A stretch of 64,000 bases of DNA from SZAS-103 sp036496805 (GTDB lineage: Bacteria > Pseudomonadota > Gammaproteobacteria > Xanthomonadales > Xanthomonadaceae), in assembly GCA_036496805.1 (NCBI GenBank), contig DASXKN010000015.1, positions 62,001 to 126,000 on the forward strand. The letters are read 5' to 3'. The position numbers and the translations under genes are program-made. Below, one piece after another: positions 58,183 through 64,000 of the stretch (within the stretch, counting starts at the first letter, position 1; the number at the start of each line of letters is the position of its first letter). The notes below the pieces were generated by a model, which saw only the letters and a program-made list of their open reading frames with translations, was not told the origin of the DNA and did not search any database.

Positions 58183-59592
58183 TCAGGGCGCTCGCTTTGT
58201 GGACGCATCATTTTCCGTGGCTGCGCGGAACGCGCCGGCGTCGCCCGGAAACTCCACCGGGCTCTCCCACCCGTCCGCCGACACCGACGACACGCCGAAG
58301 AACCAGTCGTCGATGTTCACGTCCTTCAGGACCAGCGAGGTCGCGCCGCTGGCGGGGCGGCTGGTCGATGCATCCCAACGCGGCGCGGTCGTGTCGCGCC
58401 ACCACACGCGGTAGCTGGCGGCGGCCGGGACGGCGGTCCAGCTGACGGTGGTGTCCATCGTCACCGCGCCGTCGGTCTTCACCTGCGCCGGGGGCGCCGG
58501 GGCCATGGCGAGGGCGGCCATCGTGATCGCGTTGAGGCGCGTGACCTTCGCGAGGTAGTCGAAGTCGACGGCGTCGAGGACGTCGCCGTAGTGCACGCCG
58601 TTCTCGGTGCGCACGTCCTGGTGTTCGCGGGTGTAGTTCTCGATCGCCTCGGTGAAGCGCACCGCCGGGTAGCCCATCGCGAGCATCGGCACCTGGTCGC
58701 CGCCGCGGTGGAAGCGATCGGTGCGGTAGACCATGCGGGCGTGGAAGTCCTTGAGGTAGGCGTCGGCGAGGCCGTCGATGAAGCGTGCGAGGTTGCGCGA
58801 GGGGCTGTCGACTTCGCCGCCGCCGTAGCGGCGGGTGTTGGCCTGCTCGGGGGTTTCGGTGGAGCGCGTGCCTTCGGAGAACACGCGCACGTACGAATCG
58901 ATGCGTACGCCATTGGTGCCGAGGGTGTTGCCGACGATGTCGTTGTTGAGCGCGGCCTCGACGTTCCAGTGCGCATCGTGCGCGGTCTGGGCGAGCAGCT
59001 TGCCGCCGTACAGGCCCTGCTCCTCGCCCGAGAGCACGGCGTAGACGAGGGTGGCGCGGAACTGGTGCTTCGACAGCACGCGCGCGGCCTCGAGCACGGC
59101 AGCGCTGCCGGAGCCGTCGTCGTCGGCGCCGGGCGCGTCGGACTTCGCATCCATCACGTCGCGCACGCGCGAGTCGAGGTGGCCGGAGATGACGATGACG
59201 CGGTCGGGTTGTCCATCGCGATGGTCGCTGCCGCGCTGGATCGCGAGCACGTCCATGATCGTGGTCGGCGTCGGGATGCGCTCGCCGGTGACGCTTTGCT
59301 CGGGGGTCTCGACCTGCAGGCAGCCCTTGCAGTCCTTGCCGATCTGCTCGAAACGCGCCTTCACCCAGCGCCGCGCGGCGCCGATGCCGCGCGTGTCCGA
59401 CACCGTGTCCGACATCGTGTGGCGGGTGCCGAAGCCGACCAGTTTGGTGATCGTGGCGCGCAATGCGTCCGCCTGCACGTCGTTGGCGATCGATTGCAGC
59501 AGAGGCTTGGGCGAAGCGGGCGCGTCCGCTTGTGCAAGGGCGACGGGCGGCATTGCGAGCAGCACGGCAACCGGCAAATGGGCAAATCGCAT
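58183..59592 (-). CDS. Secreted M28 family zinc peptidase
   Basis: This 469-residue protein has a signal peptide (ALA-Q, about residue 20). The aminopeptidase-type zinc site includes H138 in VISGHLDSR, D157/D158 in GADDDGSGSAAV and E190/E191 in SGEEQGL. A C-terminal fibronectin-type III-like domain follows (from about 375: ASYRVWWRDTTAPRWDASTS). M28 enzymes cut N-terminal residues from extracellular peptides. Its last 75 codons are duplicated at 57263. Confidence 0.92.
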   Translation of the reverse strand: MRFAHLPVAVLLAMPPVALAQADAPASPKPLLQSIANDVQADALRATITKLVGFGTRHTMSDTVSDTRGIGAARRWVKARFEQIGKDCKGCLQVETPEQSVTGERIPTPTTIMDVLAIQRGSDHRDGQPDRVIVISGHLDSRVRDVMDAKSDAPGADDDGSGSAAVLEAARVLSKHQFRATLVYAVLSGEEQGLYGGKLLAQTAHDAHWNVEAALNNDIVGNTLGTNGVRIDSYVRVFSEGTRSTETPEQANTRRYGGGEVDSPSRNLARFIDGLADAYLKDFHARMVYRTDRFHRGGDQVPMLAMGYPAVRFTEAIENYTREHQDVRTENGVHYGDVLDAVDFDYLAKVTRLNAITMAALAMAPAPPAQVKTDGAVTMDTTVSWTAVPAAASYRVWWRDTTAPRWDASTSRPASGATSLVLKDVNIDDWFFGVSSVSADGWESPVEFPGDAGAFRAATENDASTKRAP

Positions 59593-59641
59593 GAACTACC
59601 TCCACGGCGACAGGGGAAATCTCATTCGTGCAGGGCGGCTG

Positions 59642-60238
59642 CTATCCGATTCTGCCCGTCATTCCAGCCAGCGCCGGGGCGAAGGACAGGAGCATCGCCA
59701 ACGCCTTTGGCAAAGCCAACGGGCACGCCAAGCACGCGAGCATGAGGAAACCCAGGAAATAGAGGACCAGCTTGCACTGCGTCGCGAAGCTGGCAACGGG
59801 GATGTGTTCCGGCATTCCACCCGATTGTTCGAAGGGGTATTTCCTGATCTGGCCCCGTTGCAGCGCGTCTTCGATGCAATCGGAAACGACGGCCAGGAAC
59901 ACGACCAGGACGAATGGCCATTCCGGGACGTGGTGAAGGCGCCAGGCCAGCGACCCGATCATGGTCGCGCCCAGGACGATCGTATAGACGTAGTCGGCAG
60001 CGAGGAAACGCAGCTCGGCGGCGCGGCCTTCGGCTTGCAGCGCGCTCCAGTACTCCTTCATCTCGAGTGCCGAGTAGCCGAACCGGGTGTTGATCGGGTA
60101 GATGCGGCCGTCGACCTTCGCTTGTCGCCGGCCCGTGAGGCGTACGACCAATGCAGCGCCACCCATGCCTATCGCCGCGGGCGCAGCCAGTGTCAGCAGC
60201 ATGGACACGACGCAATTCAAGATGTTCTCGAACGACAT
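59642..60238 (-). CDS. Membrane protein of unknown function
   Basis: This 198-residue protein has four membrane helices (LNCVVSMLLTLAAPAAIGMG, TIVLGATMIGSLAWRLH, WPFVLVVFLAVVSDCI, LYFLGFLMLACLACPLAL) and a cytoplasmic GRIYPINTRFGYSALEMKEY segment. The start MSFENILN at 60238 is preceded by GGAG. No family is recognised. It lies downstream of glnE on the same strand. Confidence 0.7.
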   Translation of the reverse strand: MSFENILNCVVSMLLTLAAPAAIGMGGAALVVRLTGRRQAKVDGRIYPINTRFGYSALEMKEYWSALQAEGRAAELRFLAADYVYTIVLGATMIGSLAWRLHHVPEWPFVLVVFLAVVSDCIEDALQRGQIRKYPFEQSGGMPEHIPVASFATQCKLVLYFLGFLMLACLACPLALPKALAMLLSFAPALAGMTGRIG

Positions 60239-60297
60239 CGGAGTCTCCGCGGCCATATCGGGGCAGGCGTCCCGAAGAGAATACGCGCCCGCCCGCT

Positions 60298-63180
60298 TCA
60301 CGTCTGCGCTGTGTCGCGGACGGCGAAATCGACGCCATGCGCGGCGCAGGCGTCGCGCACCGCGGCGCGCGCCCAGGCGATGTCCGCGTCCATCGCGACG
60401 ATCCGCGGCCGGCGATCGAGCGTGCAATCGAGCGAGCGGTGCAGGAAGACTGCATGCGCCGCGGCGAGCGCCTCGGCCTGCAACGTCGACACGATGCCGC
60501 ATCGTGTCAGCGCGGCGATCAGCTCGCCGCTCGCGCGCGCGGGCAACAGTTGTGGTTGCGCCTGCGTGTGTCCGAGCACGAGGAATTGCAGGAGGAACTC
60601 GAGGTCGACCAGGCCACCCTCGCCCTGCTTGAGGTCGAAGGACTCGCCACGGCTGCGGTCGAGTTCGTCGCGCATGCGCCGGCGCATCGCGACCACGTCG
60701 CTGCGCAAGGCATCGATGTCGCGCGGGCGCGACAGCACCTCGTCGCGGATCGCGTCGAAGCGCGCGATCGTCGCCGGCGAGCCGGCGATGCCGCGCGCGC
60801 GCACCAGCGCCTGGTGTTCCCAGGTCCAGGCGCGCTGGCGCTGGTAGTCGGCGAAGCTGTCGAGGCTGGCGACGAGCAGGCCCTTGGCGCCGTCGGGGCG
60901 CAGGCGCACGTCGGCTTCGTAGAGGTTGCCGGCCGGCGTCGTGGTGGCGAGCAGGCTGACGAGTTTCTGCGCGAGGCGCGCATGGCGGCGCGCGGCGTCG
61001 GGATCGCCGTCGCGTATGGAATCGTCGCGAAGCGACACCGACGCCCCTCGCCCCTCTGCGGGAGAGGGGGGGGCCGTCGACGAAGTCGGCGGTGGGGAGA
61101 GGGGGGTCATGTCGCTTGCGACATGACCGTGCAGGAACACGAGGTCGAGGTCGGACATGAAGCCCAGTTCCTCGCCGCCGATGCTGCCGTAGCCGATCAC
61201 CGCGAAGCCGTCGTCTTCACCGATGTCGACGCGACCGACGATGCGGCGAGCGAGTCCGAGCGCTCCTGAGAGTGCGGCCTGCGCGAGCCACGCGAGCTGG
61301 CGCGCGGCATCGGTCGCCTGCACGCGCCGCTTCAGGAAAGCGAGACCGATCCGGAAGCTCACGCCCTGACGGAATTCGGCGAGCGCGTGCAGCGCGGCTT
61401 CGATGTCGTCGGGCGCGGCCGCCGCGAGCGCGTGCGCGCATTCGGACGCCAGGCCTTCGCACGTCGGCGGTGCGCTTTCGGCGCGCACGTCGAGCAGTTC
61501 ATCGAGCAGCAACGGGTGCGTGGCGATGCGTTCGGACAGCAGGGCGCTGCGCTGCGCCACTTCCACCAGGCGCGACAGCGCGGCCGGTTGTTCGTCGAGC
61601 AGGGCGAGGTAGCTGCCACGGCGCGCGATCGCATTGAGCAGGGCGACCAGGCGCGGCAGCGCGACATCGGCCGCATCGCCCTCGGCAGCTTCGCGGAGCA
61701 TGCGCGGCAGCACGCGGTCGAGGCGCTGGCGCGCGCGGGCCGACAGCGCGCGCACCGCGGGCGAACGCGCGAAGTCGCGCAGCGCGGCGTCGTGCGCATC
61801 GGCGCGTGCGTAGCCGGCATCGACCAGCGCCTGCGCATCGCCGCCATCGGGCAACGCGATCCAGTAGTCGTGCAGCGAGGTCGGCGGCGCGGTGCCGCGA
61901 CGACGCGCGGCGAGCAGGCGTTCGAATTCCGCCGAGACGACCGCGCGATGCGCTTCAAGCTCGGTGCGCAGCATCGCGAAATCGCCATAGCCGAGGCCTG
62001 CGGCGATTCGCTGGCGCGCGAAGGCGTCGTCGGGCAGGACATGAGCCTGCTGGTCGGCGAGCATCTGCACGCGGTTCTCGATCCGGCGCAGGAAGCGATA
62101 AGCGTCCGTAAGCGCGACGGCAGCATCCGACGGCAGATGGCCGCCGGCGGCGAGCGCTTCGAGCGCCGCGATCAGCGAACGCGTGCGCAGCGCCGGTTCG
62201 CGGCCGCCGCGGATCAGTTGCAGCGCCTGCACCAGGAACTCGATCTCGCGGATGCCGCCGGGACCGAGCTTGAGGTGGTCGGACAATTCGCGGCGCTCGT
62301 CGGCGGCGATCGCGGCCTTCATCTCGCGCAGGCCGTCGAGCGCGGTGTAGTCGAGGTAGCGGCGGTAGACGAACGGCCGCAGGGTCGCGAGCAGGCGCTC
62401 GCCGGCCTCGATGTCGCCGGCGACCGGGCGCGCCTTGATCCAGGCGTAGCGTTCCCAGTCGCGTCCTTCGGCCTGGTAGTACTGCTCCATCGCGGCGAAC
62501 GAGAGCGCGAGCCGGCCGACGCCGCCGAACGGCCGCAGGCGCATGTCCACGCGATGGCAGAAGCCGTCGGGCGTGACTTCGTCGAGCAACTGGATCAGGC
62601 GCTGGCCGATGCGCGCGTAGTAGGCATCGGCGTCGAGCGCGCGCGCTCCGTCGCTGCTGCCGCCGCGCTCGAAGGCAAAGATCAGGTCGACGTCGGACGA
62701 GAAATTCAGCTCGCCGCCGCCGAGCTTGCCCAGGCCGAGCACGACCATGCGCTGCGGCTGGCCCTCGGCGTCGCGGATGACGCCGTGGTGCTGCGCGACC
62801 TGGGCTTCGACCGCTGCGAGCGCGGTTTCGAGCGCGCCATCGGCAATCGCGCTGGCGCCGGCCAGGGTCGCATCGACGGCGTCGAGGCCGGCAACGTCGC
62901 GCCACACCAGTCGCGCCGAGGCCAGCTTGCGCCAGCGCCGCAATTGCGAGGGCCATGCAGCGGGCGCGGCTGGATCGAGCAGGGGCAGCACTGGCATCGG
63001 GCCATTGAAGGCCGCGATCGCCTCGGGCTGGTCGCGCAGCACGCCATAGGCGAAATCGCTGGCAGCCAGCAGGCGCGCGAGCGTCTCCCGCGGCAACGCG
63101 GCATCGGCCAGGCGCGCGGCGAGCGCGTCGAGGCGCTGCGCGAGCAGGCGTTGCAGCGGCGCGTCGTGCGCATCGTTCAT
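60298..63180 (-). CDS. glnE: Bifunctional glutamine synthetase adenylyltransferase/deadenylase
   Basis: This 960-residue protein has two nucleotidyltransferase halves: LGKLGGGELNFSSDVDLIFA (about residue 170) and VIGYGSIGGEELGFMSDLDL then VFLHG (about 670). Regulatory segments lie between them. GlnE adds AMP to glutamine synthetase in high nitrogen and removes it on a PII signal. After the second catalytic motif an unusual Pro/Ser-rich stretch (HVASDMTPLSPPPTSSTAPP and on) comes from a repeat element inserted in frame. The start is ATG at 63180. Confidence 0.93.
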   Translation of the reverse strand: MNDAHDAPLQRLLAQRLDALAARLADAALPRETLARLLAASDFAYGVLRDQPEAIAAFNGPMPVLPLLDPAAPAAWPSQLRRWRKLASARLVWRDVAGLDAVDATLAGASAIADGALETALAAVEAQVAQHHGVIRDAEGQPQRMVVLGLGKLGGGELNFSSDVDLIFAFERGGSSDGARALDADAYYARIGQRLIQLLDEVTPDGFCHRVDMRLRPFGGVGRLALSFAAMEQYYQAEGRDWERYAWIKARPVAGDIEAGERLLATLRPFVYRRYLDYTALDGLREMKAAIAADERRELSDHLKLGPGGIREIEFLVQALQLIRGGREPALRTRSLIAALEALAAGGHLPSDAAVALTDAYRFLRRIENRVQMLADQQAHVLPDDAFARQRIAAGLGYGDFAMLRTELEAHRAVVSAEFERLLAARRRGTAPPTSLHDYWIALPDGGDAQALVDAGYARADAHDAALRDFARSPAVRALSARARQRLDRVLPRMLREAAEGDAADVALPRLVALLNAIARRGSYLALLDEQPAALSRLVEVAQRSALLSERIATHPLLLDELLDVRAESAPPTCEGLASECAHALAAAAPDDIEAALHALAEFRQGVSFRIGLAFLKRRVQATDAARQLAWLAQAALSGALGLARRIVGRVDIGEDDGFAVIGYGSIGGEELGFMSDLDLVFLHGHVASDMTPLSPPPTSSTAPPSPAEGRGASVSLRDDSIRDGDPDAARRHARLAQKLVSLLATTTPAGNLYEADVRLRPDGAKGLLVASLDSFADYQRQRAWTWEHQALVRARGIAGSPATIARFDAIRDEVLSRPRDIDALRSDVVAMRRRMRDELDRSRGESFDLKQGEGGLVDLEFLLQFLVLGHTQAQPQLLPARASGELIAALTRCGIVSTLQAEALAAAHAVFLHRSLDCTLDRRPRIVAMDADIAWARAAVRDACAAHGVDFAVRDTAQT
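61044..61127. repeat. CCCTCTCC-type repeat inserted in frame in glnE
   Basis: The block contains CCCCTCT-GC-GGGAGAGGGG and GGGGAGAGGGGG and ends in a perfect hairpin GTCATGTCGC-TT-GCGACATGAC (61106-61127). It is the same element type as the intergenic repeats near 49715 and 63443. It adds roughly 30 residues that typical GlnE proteins do not have. Confidence 0.75.
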
Positions 63181-63272
63181 GCGCGCATTCTTTCACGACG
63201 AACGGATGCGACCCAGCGCGATCGTGCAGGGCCGCCCGCGGGCGCCACGCGCCTTTCGGAGCACAGGAAAAA

Positions 63273-63308
63273 ACGGACCCGCAGAGGCTTGCGCCGCTGC
63301 GGGTCCGT
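63273..63308 (-). terminator. Rho-independent terminator of the mgtE transcript
   Basis: On the minus strand: ACGGACCCGCAG, a 12-nt loop, CTGCGGGTCCGT, followed by TTTTT (six T in all, counting the last stem base). The 12-bp stem and T-run are textbook. It lies upstream of glnE, so glnE must have its own promoter between 63181 and 63272. Confidence 0.92.
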
Positions 63309-63442
63309 ATCCTCTCCCCTGGCGCCTCCCGAAGGATTCCCCAATCCTGTCGAGCGGACCGCATCATAGACAAAGCCCCCGTCGCATGGCGCGCTGCATC
63401 GCAGCATCGCAACGCGGCTCAATCCTGAAGCACTGCGGATAG

Positions 63443-63550
63443 CCCCTCTCCCCTCGCGGGAGAGGGGTTGGGGAGAGGGGAAAGTTTTGGCACCCGCTCA
63501 CGCGCCCTCTTCCGGCCCTTCGGGCCACCTTCTCCCGCAAGGGGAGAAGG
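63443..63550. repeat. Cluster of REP-like hairpins
   Basis: CCCCTCTCCC/GGGAGAGGGG (63443-63467), GGCCC-TTC-GGGCC (63514-63526) and CCTTCTCC/GGAGAAGG (63528-63550). These are the palindromic repeats seen between many genes of this order. Confidence 0.8.
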
Positions 63551-63577
63551 GAAAAACAGGAGCCACGAAGGCTTCGC

Positions 63578-64000
63578 TCAGATCAGCAGCGAGGCCAGGC
63601 CGAGGAAGAAGCCCATGCTCAGCACGTCGGTGACCGTGCTGAGGAAGATGCCTGCCGCCGTCGCCGGATCGGCGCCGAAACGCCGCAGCAGCAGCGGGAC
63701 GGCTGCGCCGGCCATGCCGGCGAACGTGCAGCTCGCGGCCATCGCCACCACGATCGCGCCGGCCAGGCGCAGGCCGGGCTCGTGGCGGACGACGGCCATC
63801 CAGTACATCACCGCGCCAGCGAGCAGGCCCGACACGAGGCCGTTGAGGAAGCCCAGCCATCCTTCCTTGAGCACCATCGAACGCACGCCGTCCTTGTGCA
63901 GCTCGCCCAGGGTCACGCCGCGCAGCACGACCGCGAGCGACTGGTTGCCGAGGTTGCCGCACTGCCCCGACATGACCGGCAGGAAGATCGCCAGCACCAC
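63578..64000 (-). CDS. mgtE: Magnesium transporter MgtE, C-terminal part
   Basis: The frame is open to the right edge, so only the last 140 residues are visible. It has the MgtE transmembrane motif LPVMSGQCGNLGNQSLAVVL (GNxGNQ). Helices GWLGFLNGLVSGLLAGAVMY and FGADPATAAGIFLSTVTDVL follow, with the conserved Asp in the pore. MgtE is a Mg2+ channel gated by its cytoplasmic CBS domains, which would lie beyond the window. Confidence 0.9.
   Translation of the reverse strand: MVLAIFLPVMSGQCGNLGNQSLAVVLRGVTLGELHKDGVRSMVLKEGWLGFLNGLVSGLLAGAVMYWMAVVRHEPGLRLAGAIVVAMAASCTFAGMAGAAVPLLLRRFGADPATAAGIFLSTVTDVLSMGFFLGLASLLI

Larger units (their letters stand above)
63181..63577. other. Intergenic region between glnE and mgtE
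   Basis: About 400 bp without a gene. It holds the terminator of the mgtE transcript (63273-63308) and three repeat hairpins (63443-63467, 63514-63526, 63528-63550). Confidence 0.7.

Noticed and set aside
63273..63308. Terminator assigned to glnE
   Set aside because: The T-run is on the minus strand after the second stem arm, and the hairpin is upstream of the glnE start, so it ends the transcript coming from mgtE.

Overview
GC-rich (about two thirds G+C by eye) gamma-proteobacterial chromosome, most like the Lysobacterales/Xanthomonadales (Rhodanobacteraceae or Lysobacteraceae). The reasons are the gene order isoaspartyl-methyltransferase-like gene, tolC, waaA, lipid A acyltransferase; the many secreted proteins of unknown role; a CRP/Clp-type site; and GTG/TTG starts. 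No rRNA, tRNA, CRISPR array, intact insertion sequence or prophage was seen.

Layout. 0-6 kb: envelope genes (RND adaptor, TetR regulator, tolC, waaA, lipid A acyltransferase). 6.1-15.1 kb: a peptide natural-product (RiPP) cluster. It has an HlyD-type adaptor, a C39-peptidase ABC exporter, a graspetide-type ATP-grasp ligase, a 55-residue precursor with a double-glycine leader and a proline-rich core, three different Fe(II)/2-oxoglutarate oxygenases, a DUF1566-like protein and a DUF6817/HD-like protein. One oxygenase has a degenerate C39-like domain at its N-terminus. 15.1-17 kb: an XRE regulator remnant and a divergent DUF4336 pair. 17-20.5 kb: an LPS/glycan operon (glycosyltransferase 2, O-antigen ligase, glycosyltransferase 4). 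20.5-30.2 kb: mixed housekeeping and secreted proteins, including a pirin gene whose first codons are duplicated as an upstream mini-ORF, and a small AT-rich orphan gene.

30.2-40.9 kb: a BlaI/BlaR1 pair, a lysoplasmalogenase plus sterol-desaturase/alkylglycerol-monooxygenase-like pair, aqpZ, a Spy/CpxP-like protein with its own two-component system, and a LysR/carboxymuconolactone-decarboxylase pair. 41-53.6 kb: a ClC channel, a glutathione S-transferase, pilU and several secreted proteins. Here broken gene copies bracket pilU and a short dispersed repeat recurs between genes.

53.8-57.2 kb: a clearly lower-GC island with SIR2, HerA and KTSC-domain genes, overlapping end to start and resembling the SIR2-HerA anti-phage system. 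57.2-58.1 kb: a duplicated piece of an M28 peptidase gene and a DUF4160/DUF2442 pair. 58.1-64 kb: the M28 peptidase, a membrane protein, glnE (with a repeat element inserted in frame) and the end of mgtE.

The most interesting system is the RiPP cluster. The likely scheme is that the precursor is bound through its leader, altered by the ATP-grasp enzyme and by three oxygenases (proline hydroxylation is the obvious candidate), then cut after Gly-Gly and exported by the C39 transporter. That scheme is inference. The gene content and motifs are read directly from the sequence.
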